A DNA stretch of 64,000 bases from contig NC_090953.1 in assembly GCF_040807025.1 (NCBI RefSeq), positions 619,501 to 683,500 on the forward strand, read 5' to 3'. Both the position numbers and the translations under genes were made by a program. This DNA comes from Struthio camelus (Eukaryota > Chordata > Aves > Struthioniformes > Struthionidae). Below the pieces are notes generated by a model, which searched no databases, was not told the DNA's origin, and saw nothing but the letters and a program-made list of their open reading frames with translations. Positions 17,001-29,000 of the stretch are shown in pieces (position 1 is the stretch's first letter; the number at the start of each line of letters is the position of its first letter).

Positions 17001-17074
17001 TGTGCCAGAGACAGCACCACCACAGCATCTGTCTGAGTCCCACACTCAGTGAAGCGATCCATCTCTCGCACCAT
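11039..17074 (-). CDS. ZNF710: Zinc finger protein 710 (11 C2H2 fingers), complete coding sequence
   Basis: This is a predicted nuclear DNA-binding transcription factor, related to ZNF366. Coding exons in transcript order: 17074-15599, 14277-14086, 13487-13313, 11211-11039. All are GT-AG with phases that join, giving 671 residues from the first in-frame ATG (human has 664). The conserved amino-terminal block CGTQTDAVVVLSLAQ is followed by an acidic low-complexity part, then KMIDLSAFSRKPR, whose IDLS resembles a CtBP-binding PxDLS motif (inference). Fingers 1-7 (residues about 301-491) are in the large exon, 8 and 9 in the next exon, finger 10 is split across an exon junction (FKCK|VCGKSF), and finger 11 is at about 581-604. 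The acidic tail ends LTEQAMKEMAYYNML, almost as in human. The second ATG (codon 5, MDRFTE) has the better Kozak context (GAGATGG), so translation may start there and give 667 residues. Confidence 0.96.
11212..13312 (-). other. ZNF710: ZNF710 last intron
   Basis: The donor is GTAGGT at 13312 downward and the acceptor is CTTCTAG ending at 11212. No other exon or recognisable transposon was seen in it. The frames present are short and lack domains. Confidence 0.85.
13488..15598 (-). other. ZNF710: ZNF710 introns flanking the finger 8-9 exon
   Basis: The intron 14278-15598 (donor GTAGGT, acceptor CTTCCAG) and the intron 13488-14085 (donor GTACCA, acceptor TTCTTAG) flank the exon 14086-14277. The shorter one contains a run of 14 C (13561-13574). 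The longer has a small GT/GA-rich stretch near 14588-14622. Nothing else was recognised. Confidence 0.8.
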
Positions 17075-17092
17075 CTATCTATGCTGTCATGG
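15599..17092 (-). other. ZNF710: ZNF710 main coding exon with its 5' UTR edge
   Basis: A strong acceptor (long CT tract then TTTCACAG, ending at 17093) opens the exon at 17092. Eighteen bases of 5' UTR precede the first in-frame ATG (17074-17072). They contain a three-codon upstream frame, ATG ACA GCA TAG, at 17090-17079. The exon carries 492 codons including seven complete zinc fingers and ends HSLTHK at 15599, followed by donor GTAGGT. Confidence 0.93.
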
Positions 17093-20000
17093 CTGTGAAA
17101 CAAGAGAGAGAAGGGTGTTAGCCTGTCGCACAGCTCTGTCCCACCCCAACGAACCGGCAGGGAATTTTTGCCGGAACAGACTCATTTAGCTGGTGACCTA
17201 TTTCTGATCACTGTCCCAGGCTCCCCATCAAACCAACCCAATTAGAGGCACACTGGCGTTTTTAAGAGTGACCCGCGTCTTGAGGCACCACACGTCCCAG
17301 AACATGCAGGGGGACCGAGGACACCAGGCACCAGAAGGAAGACGTGGCTCTGTCTGGTGTTGCCCTTTCTGGCTAGGTAAGCAGAACCCAGTGATTCGAG
17401 TTCTGGCCTCCTCACGTTCCCCAGAGGCCTACAGCAATGACCCTCACAGACACGAAGGAGGGGACAAAGAAGTCTACGCGGTGCTGGAAACCGAACTGGA
17501 GTAATGCTACAGCCTTATAATGCTTATACTGATCCTCAGAAACAGGCTCCTGTGTGATTCAATGACAAGTCACAAAAGCCAAATGTGTCACGGTCTCTGT
17601 GCTCTTCACCAAAGGAGAGCAAAAAACAGCAATGAAGAGCACAAGACAGAGGAAGCAGAACTCAAACCCTCTCCCACTGGGATGCGTTTGGAAGCGGCCA
17701 AACTAACAGGTTAGCAAGACCCAAGTAAAACACGTGGCAGAAACTCTCTGCTTGGCTTGGTTTCGGTTCTTCCGGCACGTCCACCTGCCACAGAGCCCGA
17801 GTATCGCCGTGGTGCGAGAGGGAGAGCCCAGCGCAGCGCCAGGTCAGCGAGCGCCTGCCCGGAGCATGTTAGAGCAGATAGCTTTCTGTACACCAGTTAA
17901 CCCTGCTCTCGTGGCTATGACCTCTCCTGCCCTGTGACAGATGTGCTTGGGCTTGCCTTCCCCCACTTGGCCTGTCCCGCTAATCTTCCAGCCTCTTCCA
18001 TCATCGCCTTTTCAAGCGCCTCCTCTCCCCTCTTCTTTTGTTTTTATTAATGCCTTTCAACAGCACAGTTTTTGTCCTGGCAAAGAGCATGCCAGGTTTT
18101 AGCAGTATTTCTTCACATTTTATAAGCAGTTTGTTTCCATTTTTCCCATTTTCCTCCCCCTCTAAAGTACTACTGGGCCTATACAGCTTGCTTACAGAAC
18201 AGATTTATGAAGTCATTTATAAAAACAGGGTTACAGAGCTAGTTAAAATCACTGTAAAAAAAAAAAAACCCATGGTTCTTCAGGGCATTGATGTAAACAC
18301 AATAAAAAGGCAACCAATCATCCGCAAAGCCCGAGAAGGTTCAAGAAAGTCCATTCCTTGTCCCGTCTCCCAGGTGGTCTCCCTGTGCTCTGCCTGTGGT
18401 GCCCACCCAAGGTCTGATGGCAGCAACACTGTGCCCACCTTGGGGACTGGGAAGGCACAGGACACCACACCTGATCACAGCAAAACTGGCCCGACACTGA
18501 CAAAACCTGCCGCAGGATCTGGCACTGTTCCTTCTCCCTCCGTCCCTTTTCCAGGCCCTTCACTACTAGGCTTCGTGGTTAGATAGTCACCAGGTTTCTG
18601 AGGCACTACCTGATTTTTAGTATCTTTTTAATTAACAGCAGGGAAGCGCAGAGGGGAAAATAGCAAGTGTTATGGCAGTGCTGAAAAAGAAAGATAACTA
18701 AGTTAGCTAAGCCAGTCAGACGGACACCAGTCCTAGACAAACTCAGAGAAAGGCTACAAAAGGATGGGGAAAACTGCAATGTTAGAGGCATTATTTCCCC
18801 TACTTTTCCTTTCCAAGTTTTCACTGTGCTTTTATGAAATACGAGTCTTGTCAAACAGCTTTTTCTTATACAAAATTTTAAGCATGGTTGAGAGGACTTT
18901 TTGTTGACCTAAAGTACCTCCGCATGATATTTTGATTAGATAACTATGTATAATGTTGCGCATAGTGAATGGACTAGAACTGGTTTCTTGTAGCTCAGAG
19001 ACTCTTTGGACCACAGAAACATCTCCTCGCCACCCTCTAGGAACACTTGCAGTAGGATTCTGCAGAACTCCAGTCCTGACCTTGTGCCATTTAATATTTC
19101 CATCTATTATCAGGAAGAAACTCAAAGAACTGCTCACGGATGACAAAGCAACGTTCACGTGTTTGGGGAAGAGTATATTGCAACAGGACTAGCTGGCGGT
19201 ACGGCCTGCTTTGGTTTGTTGACAATGCAAGATCTTCTGGGCAAGTCATTTTGGTGCAACATAATGCAAGGGACAAATAAGGCAGACATGGTCACAGGGT
19301 GAGAGACAGCAGCCTGTACTCTGAAAATGATTTGGAGCCATTCCCCCCACACTAAGGTGTGTCACCTGCACTGCACGATATGTGCCAGAGGCACACAGGA
19401 GAGAACTGGCACGAAAAGGAGTAACTTGAATTCTTCTGTTCGCTCTGTCAGAACACTCTGGTTACAACTGAGGGGCAAAGGCAGGCAGGCGGTAGAATTC
19501 CCTTGGGAGCAGAGCATTAGGCCAACCAGTTTGGGAAATACTAACTTAAAAGGTCACACAGGCACCAACCATCTTCAGCTTGGACAAACTTAACATTTGG
19601 GTGGAGACGCAGGAAGGGCAGGTAAGTACAGCGGAGCGCATCGAGAGATCATAGCAACACTAGTGAGATCATTACTGGACGTTAGGTGCAACCACAGCAA
19701 GTTCAGTGGCTGCAGTCTTGACAGTAAAATCAAAAGGCAAACGAGCAGAAAAAACCCACATTTTTTGCACAGTGCCTACACACAAGGTCCTCACTGTCCA
19801 CACCTGGGAAGTGCCAGGCTAAATGTGACTCAGTCTCAGGCAGTGCCAACCTCCCCAGCAAAGCCAGGGCCCTACCCAGCGCTTGCTGGAAGCGCCATGG
19901 ATTGCAGCTCTAATCCTGAGACTCTCAGAGACCTCTCTGAAAGCTCCCCTGTCTGAAACTGGATTTTTGCGTACCTTGGTGGTCTCCAGAGCACCTGCTA

Positions 20001-21540
20001 ACCTTAAGACCACACCAGCAGGGTATATTTCAATCTAATCATCTAAGCTACATATGAATTTCCACAGAGGAGGAAGAGAGCATTTTAAAAAAGTCTACGT
20101 GTGGTACTGGTGTGCACTTCCTCATGAAAACCAGGACTGGAGTCTGCATTGAGCAGCATGCAGCACCTACTCTTCTAAAGGATTTAAGGAGGCAGCGAAC
20201 TAGCAATTTCAGAACTGCTATAATCAAACCTAGAAGTCTGGGATAGCAAAACACAGAGGAGCTGCTGCACAGGAAAAAAAGTGGGACAGACAACACACCC
20301 TTGAGGATGTTTTGTTTTATCATCAGATCCTCAAATCCCTCGGGTTAGTGCTCTGCAGGTTCCTTAAGAATTCAGGCTGGGAGTAAGAGCAGCTGAAAAA
20401 TAGTTAAGGGAGAATATCAGACAAAGGAAAGGAGAAAGTGTGAAACGAGAAGTGGAAGAGACATTTAAAGAAGCAGGAGGTCTGAGAGAGAACAACCCTC
20501 CGGTAGGCTGGGAAAACGGATCTATCAGCTGCCAAAACATTCTCTTCAGCTTAAAAGTTTACACATTTTGTTGCGTGGCATAAAACAATGTTCTTGGGAA
20601 GTGCCAATGCTCAGCTCGCTCGAGCCTTCCCTACCCCTACCAGAAGGGTGAAAATCCCCTAATTACTGTACCCTGGCTTAGAAAGGACTGGACGCAGTAC
20701 TGGCAGACACTATATCGGAAGACCTCGCTTCCCAAGCGGGGACTGGAGGAGCAAGGCAAAGGACTCGGGGGAGCCGCGGATGGCTGGGCATGGATGCAGG
20801 CTGCGAGCAGCCTTCATCGGTGGCCTGTACCGATGGGCAGGGAAACACTTGGAAAGCTGCCACCAGATGAAACGGAGGAGGCCAGGACTTCCTACTGTGG
20901 TGAAGAACGTTCTTCTAAACATAATTATTTCTGCAGCTACAACAAAGAGAGATCCTATGGGGAAGGTAAAACAGGAATCAACTCTAAGCTAGATTATGTA
21001 GCAGTCCCAGGAGCACCTGCATGGTTGGAGAGAGGCAATCTTGGGCTAAATAACCACTCACCCTTCTGGAAGGGACACACCCCACTTTATCAGGTTGTTG
21101 TACTCCATATCCTCACTGTGCCAGCACACGCAGCCTCTAGGCCAACATCCCGCCCCATGGCTTGTCCCCTATGGCTGGGGGCAGGCCACAGAGATGAGGA
21201 GTATGGGCAGCAGGGACCAGCCCATCTGCCCCTGCAGTGCAGCCTCCTGTGGTGGCCACTTTGCTCTCCCTGGTCCCCACACGGTGGGTCACGGGCCAGC
21301 TCTGATGAGAACGGCCATGCACCGCCACACCAGCTCTGGCCACCGAACCACCGGCCACAGCACGCACGTCCTTCTAGCGAAGGAAGGAGCGACAAGGGAA
21401 GGGCAAAATTACAGGCATGAAAATAGGAGACAGAAAGAGGAGGGAAAGGTCCAGCCTTTGCCAGGGCGCAAGTCAGCTACACTGGAGATCAAAACACTGG
21501 GGTGCTAGGTTCTTCCTTAGAAGATGCACTTTTGACGAGT
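17093..21540 (-). other. ZNF710: ZNF710 intron 1, proximal part
   Basis: This non-coding sequence lies upstream of the main coding exon. Open frames of up to about 200 codons (for example 20794-21420, + strand) have no recognisable domain, no matching splice sites and ordinary composition, so I treat them as chance. A run of 12 A is at about 18256-18267. Confidence 0.6.
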
Positions 21541-21559
21541 TTAGTACAGGCTGCACCCC

Positions 21560-23050
21560 GCCACGCCAGATTCAGGCGCAAGACTACGCGCCCTCGGTCC
21601 AGCGCCTAACGAACCTGGCCAGGCAATCCCCCAGCAACAGCCAGGCCCAAGAAGAGCTGGCGAGGCGTCAACGCCGCCGCAGAGAAGAGATGCTCCCCAG
21701 GGAGCGAAGCGGGCGCGCACGGAGAGGAGGGTACGACTAGCACCAAGCTCCCCTCGGAGCAGGGACGCGACCGCTCCAGAAGGAAACGGTCCCAGGGAGG
21801 AGGAAGTCCCTGGGAGAGAAGGCCAGCAGCGTCGCCGCCGCGCGGGGCTGAGCGCCGGTGGGTCCGGGCAGGAGGCAGCGCGCATCCCCTCGCCAGCCCC
21901 CCGGCTCCGGCAGGGGCGACGGGGCTCGCCCCGCGCTGGGAAGCCCTCCCGGGGCGGGGGCATCGGTCACCCGCGCCTGCCGCTCGCCCGGCCCCGGGTC
22001 CCGGCCCCCCGCAGCGTTTCCGCCTGCCGCAGGGTTCGACAGCCGGCGCCGGGGGCGCGGGGACAGCGAGCCGGGAGCCGAGCCCCGTTCCGGCCCGGCA
22101 CCCAAGAGGCCTCGTGCACCCCGCTAAGGCCTTGACGGGAAGAGAGCCATTTCATCCCCTCCTGTCTCCAGCAAGGAGACCAGGGGAGCTGCCGGCAGAG
22201 AGCGGACGTGGGGGAGGGCGGCCGGGCAGGGAAGGGAAACCCATAGAAAACCAGAGAGGAAGAAAGAAGAGACAGAGGAGGAGGAGGAGGGGGAGGAGGA
22301 GAGGGGGAGCGGGAGGCAGAGAGACAAAGAGCGGAGCGGAGCAGAGGGATGGGGGAGGAGAGCATGGGGGATGGGGACGGAGGACCAGCTGGGACCCTGC
22401 CGGGCTGCCCACGGCACCCCCGGGGCGCCGGAGCACCCCGTCCGGGCCGCCGCCACCCTCCGCCCCGCGAGCCAGCGCGCGCCCAGGGCCGCCGGGGCCG
22501 GAGGAGCCCGAGCTCACGCGCGCCCACCAGGACACCCTCAAAACCACCCGTTCAACACGGGAAACGCTCTACATCCACCCGGGACCCGCCGTAGAGTCCC
22601 TGCCGGCGCTTCTCGGTCACCGCCCTGGGGCGGCCGCTAGTTTTACATTTCAGTCGCTTTCCGGGCGCTGATGGCTCCCAGGGTCCGGTTTGCGCCGCGC
22701 TGCACGCAACGCGCGCCGGCTCCGCGCGCCCGAGCGAGTCCCGGCGCGGGGCGGCTCGCTGGGACCGTTTGGGGACCTCGCCGCCCGCCTCCCTCCATCA
22801 CCCGGCTCCTCTCCGCCGCGGAGCCGGGGGAACTCAGCTCTCGGCTCTCCCCTCGGAGTCTCGCCTGCTTTCCTGAGCCCCAGGGACGCCCACTTACTCC
22901 CCACCCTAAAGCTACCGACGGTGCCTCCCAAGAACGGCGGGGCTCGTTTTTCGGACCACCAGAACTGCTCTCTACCCCCCTGCAAATCAAACATCGCACA
23001 AATCGTGTATTGACTTGGCAGCGCTGCCATTTCTACTAGGCTGGGGAAAG
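21560..23050 (-). promoter_or_regulatory. CpG island within ZNF710 intron 1, candidate alternative promoter
   Basis: About 1.4 kb is strongly CpG-rich and GC-rich between AT-richer flanks. On the - strand an inverted CCAAT box (ATTGG near 23113 on +) is followed, about 215 bases downstream, by a GTAAGT donor at 22897-22892. That is consistent with a short non-coding first exon (about 23050-22898) spliced to the ZNF710 coding exon at 17092. A GA-rich tract (about 22235-22345) lies inside the island. No coding exon was recognised on either strand. Confidence 0.45.
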
Positions 23051-26000
23051 AAAGAGGCCAGAAACCGAATAGCGCTCCCCTCGTGCCATGACCTACAGCT
23101 CTGATGCTGCCATTGGTCGCAACAGAGTTTGGATTAGCCTCCACTTTCTACAGCACGCGTGGGGTTTCTGTAGATGAAAGGTTTGGAGACTACTGCATAT
23201 TCTTCGGATGCTGCCCATCTCCCACACTTAAGAGTCCCCCGAGTTCGAGCTCAGCTTGATGTTTCACTCAGCACTGCTCCCTGCAGAGATGCTTACTACC
23301 AGATAAAACAACAAAACAAAGCACACTCCTGCAAAAATATCCCCTGCCATTTTTGCAAGGACTGGAGAGATTCTCACTTCCCTGCTCCCTCCTTTAATTT
23401 CCCTAATCATTCATCTGCTTGTCGGTCATGGCAGAAATCCCCGTCCGGCCCAACTAACATTGCACGAGCAACTTCTGAGGCGGGTGCCAGATGCAGGGCC
23501 AAAGGACTTTCAGTGATGGGAAGTGTAAAGCCACGGCTCTCAGATGACTGGGAATGAGCAGCAGTTTCCCAGAAGGAATATATAAACAATACCACCAGCT
23601 TCAAGAATCTGGTAATGTAATTCTTGCTGAAATTATGGAAGCTAAAAGCAAGAACCGGCTTCCCCAGGGCCTCAGTCCAGACAGGAGAACAGGGGTCCCT
23701 TTTCTCCACTTTGGTGAGATGAGCTGGAAGAGACTGGAAAGCAGGGAAGACCATTCTGGTTTGGTTTTTGATTTTGTTTTCCTCCTTGTTTTGAGGTAGC
23801 CTCCATCAATTCCTATTTCTACGTCGACTGGATGCCTCTTTCAATCCAGTCAGGATCCTGCTTTTCCCAACAGCAAGGGGCGATTTCTCCAGAACCACTT
23901 CTCACACAGCGCAATAAACACCTCCGTGTTACCTCCTGCAGCAGCATTAAACCACTGCCGGCTGGGGGGACGGGAGGGTACCCAGAGTTCCTGGTACCGC
24001 TGGCAAATACGAGCGTGCAGAGGAAGCGTTACATAAGTGAAACGTGCAGAATTGGGACAGCACTAGCAAACAGCCTCTCGAGAGGAATCCTGCAGCAATC
24101 TGCAGGACGGGAGAGAGGAGAAGGACTACAAACGAGGTGGGACCTAATTGTTTTCCCCACCTCTCTGACGCTCCCTGGAGCGGTCATCTGCAGCTTTCAG
24201 TAGGACGCTGGATCTCTGCCTCTGAGCCCAAACAGCACAAGACAAAGGAGCTGAATGAGCGACACTTTCACATGTGCTCCTAATACCAGCACTGATACGT
24301 TAAAAACAAAAGCAACCCTAAGACAGAGGATTTTGGAACAAAGACGTTTCTCTGCCACTCTGTGGCACTCCAAGAAAAGGGAAGCACACTGCTCCTCTGG
24401 GCCCCCAGTAAAATAAAAGCCTCGTGTTACTGAAACCAGTCTTTGCACTTTTCTCTATCAAATACGCAAGCCCTCGTACATACGAGATTGAGCTTTACCG
24501 TTCAGAAGACTGCAAGGCCACCACAGCTAGCGGAACTGCTGAAGCAGCTGCATAAACGCACCACACCGAAGTGGGGAATCGGACAAATGCTTTTGTTTCA
24601 CTTCCTTACTCTCACTTCCTCTCTGGGTAGCCTTCTTGAGGCTCTTGCCGACTAGGCTGGAAATGACGTTTCCCAACACATTGGCAACTAAGGTTTGGTC
24701 AAGTATTTCCAACCCTGCCAGGAAATACACTCATGCGCCTTAGCGCGGAGGTAGAGCACAGCCTGATCCGCTCCTCTCCACAGGGCTGCTTCAAATCTTG
24801 CCTAGGATGTCAAAGTGAAGGCTTTGGAGGGTTTTCAGGTCCGATGCCCAATAACTAAGCACAAACCGCCTAGAACTAACCCAATACGCAGTAACAGCTC
24901 AAGGGTGATGTAAAACGAGGCCAGGCCAGGACTGAAGTGCGAGATGCATGTAGAGTGCATGGATGCCAGTCAGAGGAGGTGCACGAGCACACTGTGCAGC
25001 AGAAGCTTGCACAGCAATTATATGCATGAAATCACAAATCTAATCACAGACATCAGTCTCTTAAGTCCCAAAGAGATTTCTACATAGAAAATGACCACAG
25101 TCCTGACATGACATTGAAGCAGGTTCCCGTGGCTAAGCACATACCTTGCTAGCCCTGCTAGTTCCTTTTCTTCTACAGGCCTGTGGCTGAGGTAGCACAG
25201 CAGAAAGGAACTCATCACATTAGCATGTTGCTCAGCCCCTACGTGCTTCACTGCTGTACTGAAGTGGTAGGGGAAGGAGAAAGGCACGAATATGTTGTCC
25301 CTCCTGGTTTTGACAAAATATTACTAGCTGAGCTGTTACTGAGACTCAGCCTTCCAAAGCTGAGGGCTTAGGAACCAGGGAGCTGCACCATGGGGCATGC
25401 AGAAAGCTGCCTGTGGCTGGGAAACGGGAAGCTCTGCAGACCATAGGGCAAGGGGAGAAGGAAGTGACTTGTGTCACATGGTACCGGTGAGGCAAAAGTC
25501 CCAGCATCGGAGCACTAGGCTGGGGCTTCTAGGAGATGCAAGAACGATTTAACATTTAAACATCAACCTTCTCTGGAAGAGGAGCACGTTACAAGTTTTA
25601 AAAAGGGCCAAACCGCTCTGATAATACACAAAGTAAATACGTTAACTCTCACCAGTGAGATGTGAGAGCTTCCCTACCTGTAGGGGGGCCTGCACACTGA
25701 GTGGGGAAACTGGGCTACAGGCACATGACCCAAGAAGCAAGCTAACTGATTCACAGAGAAAGGAGGATCCAGGCAAATCCCACTCTTTGGCCTATCTTCC
25801 GCACCATGAACGACATAAAATGGAACCAGGCTGAACCTTAAATTGAGCTCTCAGTCTTCCTTTCTCTCCCACCTCAGACCTGCAGGCATCCCCCTATTCC
25901 CTTTCCTTCATGCCCACAATTTAAGATTCTTCTTTCACTAGTCTCTGCAGTTTGCCCTCGAGTTTGGTTTCATTTCTTTTGTCTTGTGCAGTCTAAAAAG

Positions 26001-29000
26001 TCTATCTTTCTTTTCCACACACACAAATTAAACTTTTCTGCAGCTAGTCATTTTACATTTTGATTATCTGCCGAGTTCTGTGTTGCACTGACAGGCAGTG
26101 TCTTGCTCCCTATAGATGCATTCAAAATGCTTCTGCAGAAATAGCGTTTCTGACTTGTTGTGACCCTGCTATTTTCCCCCTTGCATCATTCTGCTACTGC
26201 ATCAGATACAAACTGCCTGCCTTTTAAGAGCTTTCTCATCCCATCTCTTCTTGTATGTTAACAAACAAAGGACCCACTTGTACCGCGCCAATGATGACAG
26301 ATTTCATTACTCAGTTTTCCAACAAATAAATTCACAACTTTTTAGGGACAACTCTATGCAAAAATCTGCTGCTACTACACTAGTTCCTTCAAATTGCTTC
26401 TTCAAGCACACCAATGCCTTATCAATACCTGGCAGTGATTAAGCAGCTAATGAAGGACACTTGCTTCTTTTTCCATCCTTGTGCTCCTCTGCTTACGTGT
26501 TCACCCCGTCCTTCCCATTTTGCACTTAGATGGCAAGTTCTATCAGGGAAAGAACCATATTTACTTTGCTGCGTACAGTGCTTAGATCAATTCTTGGGTA
26601 ACACTTGCAAGCGTTACTATAAAAAGGCACACATACAGCAGTCCTTCAGGCTGGTGCCGTGGTTCTGCTGCAGGCACTGATGCTGCCTCTGTTTTTGCCC
26701 CATCAGACTGTTTCTGCAATTTCCTTAGCTTATTGTCTGTAAGCACGCTGCCAGAGGGGACAGATCCTTCTGTTCTGTGCCTTAAAATGCATTACTAGTG
26801 AGGGTTTCTTCTCTTTCACTGTTGTCTACTCCATCTGTCACCTTTGTATTTCTCTTCGCTGACTTCCCTAGTCCCCTTTCTAACTATTGTTTCTCGTCTT
26901 CGTCCATCTATCCCACTTCTCTCAGATCAGTGATACAGAAAATAAATTAAACGTGTCCTAATATTGATCTTTGTAGCAACACTAGAGCAACTTCTCTTCG
27001 GCCCTGATTTGACTCTCCATGTCTTTATAGTGAATATACTTGGCAAACTTGCCATTCATTTAACTTGTCAGTTCCTGCCTGCATGCCATAGCCATGAACC
27101 AAATCCGTGTGGGGGGTTTTACACAAACTTTCACTTAAGGTTCACGTGCTCCCTAGTACATTTGCTGATTGAGATACTTGCCAACCTGTTCCTCCATAGG
27201 GCTTGCTGCATCTTTCCCGTACCTGAAGTTGCACTTGCATACTAGTTCCAATCCTCTCTGAAAACTGTAAGCACAAGTGTGTCACTGTCCTCCTCATCTG
27301 TATTTCCTTGTCTTCCAAAGAGCTTCTCCGCACTCTTGCTAATGGTGCTACTTATCTTTCTCCTTTTCCTCACAATTCTAGGAAGGATGCACCTGGAGCC
27401 AGCAGCCTGCAGAGATTCTCTTTCCATTTCCTTTCTTTTTTGCGCAGTTCAGTTTTCATTCGGCACTGCTCCTCCCTCTTCTGGGATATAACATGTCTAG
27501 GTGCAATCTCTTTTCTCCTCTATTCTTTGTCAACACAGATTGCTAAGAATCAAGTTTTTCCTTGGTACAACTCCAGTGTTTAAGCCATTCCTCCCCTCTC
27601 ACACCCCTGCCCTCCTGCCACCTCTTCAGAGGCTCCGCTATCTCCTTACTGATTTTCTATTCTTTAGACACTTATTTATTTTAATCTTTCACTTCCTTGC
27701 ATAGTTTTTACTTCTATTGACCTCTCTTATGTTATCCTTAATCACTCAGATATCTAATTTTTACCTAAATACAGAATTTCACCCCTCATAGTTCCTTTCC
27801 TGCAGTAACATTGCCTCCAGTATGTTTCTTGCTGGATGCCAGCATCAGAAACTGCACCAGGCTAAGATTCATTATCTCTAGACACTTCCCCTTTCCCTTC
27901 ATTGTTTTACCTTCTGCTTTACCCAGCTTCTCCTGAACTGCTCCAAGCCTTCTGACAGAAATCTATTTACCCCAAATTGCAGTCCCACACTGCTCCTCCA
28001 TGGAGTTTGGTGGCAGCTGAATCACATCAGGCAGCAATGCAATAGCTCTGAAAATAGAACTCTTGGAATTCCAAATTGAGCAGGCTAAAAAACCCCACCT
28101 ATTTCATAAATATCTCAGTTGTGAACACATACAAGGTTTTCCTAGGATCTACAGATTTGATGAGGAGAAATAGAGTAGAAGGACTGCCCTAGCTTCCCTG
28201 AACTGCCTTCCTTGCTGAATTTCCCACTGAAGGTGGTCTGCAAGAGAGCGTAGCTCCTGACTACCTCACCTAGCACCTCTTCTCTAAGCTGAGGTATCAG
28301 TTACCTTAAAGGCCTTGTTTTGTTTTCTTTCAGGATCCCCTTCCCAAGTGAAATGCTATTCTTTACGCTACTCTTCATATCAGCCCAAAAAGCAGTAAGG
28401 TGAACACTGTAAATCACCTAAACGTCACATAACCCTTCCTTACAGCCTTTAAGGATCTATAATCCACAGAGTTTAGCAAGATTTACCTTCTGGAGGCTTC
28501 CTAGAGGCAGTACCTCCTCTCCCCAGCAAGCACGAGCCAGCTCTCCCTGCTGAAACCTAAGGTGCCTTGTTATCTCTCCTCATCACATGGGAAGCGTCAG
28601 CACCTGGGCTGGTACCACAGGCCATCTGGTACCCAGGAGGAGCTTATCTTGTGTAACTTGCTGGTGTGTCCATATTCAGGGTTAAAGGCTGTATGACCAA
28701 CCAAAGAATGATCTGAAAGGTCCTTTAAGATGTGTTCCCCAGTGAAAGAAAATCAATGATTCAAATTTACTAATGAAATCACTCTATTATATGCAGACAG
28801 AGCGTGTAACTCCTCTCCTCTTTCAAGGCTAAGAAATCACCAAAGCCCACAGGAGGTCAGAGGGGTTTAATGACAGCCTAACTGGGGTCCCCTGTGGTGG
28901 GAGGCCTAGAGTCTCACACTGCAGAACCTGGGAGCAGCCCCGACAGCCCTCCCGAGCCCAGCCCAAGCACCTAGTGCCACCGCTGATTTGCTGTCTTCCC

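Noticed and set aside
20794-21420. 208-codon + strand frame in ZNF710 intron 1
   Set aside because: No domain, no splice signals, mixed composition; length is compatible with chance in a 64 kb window.
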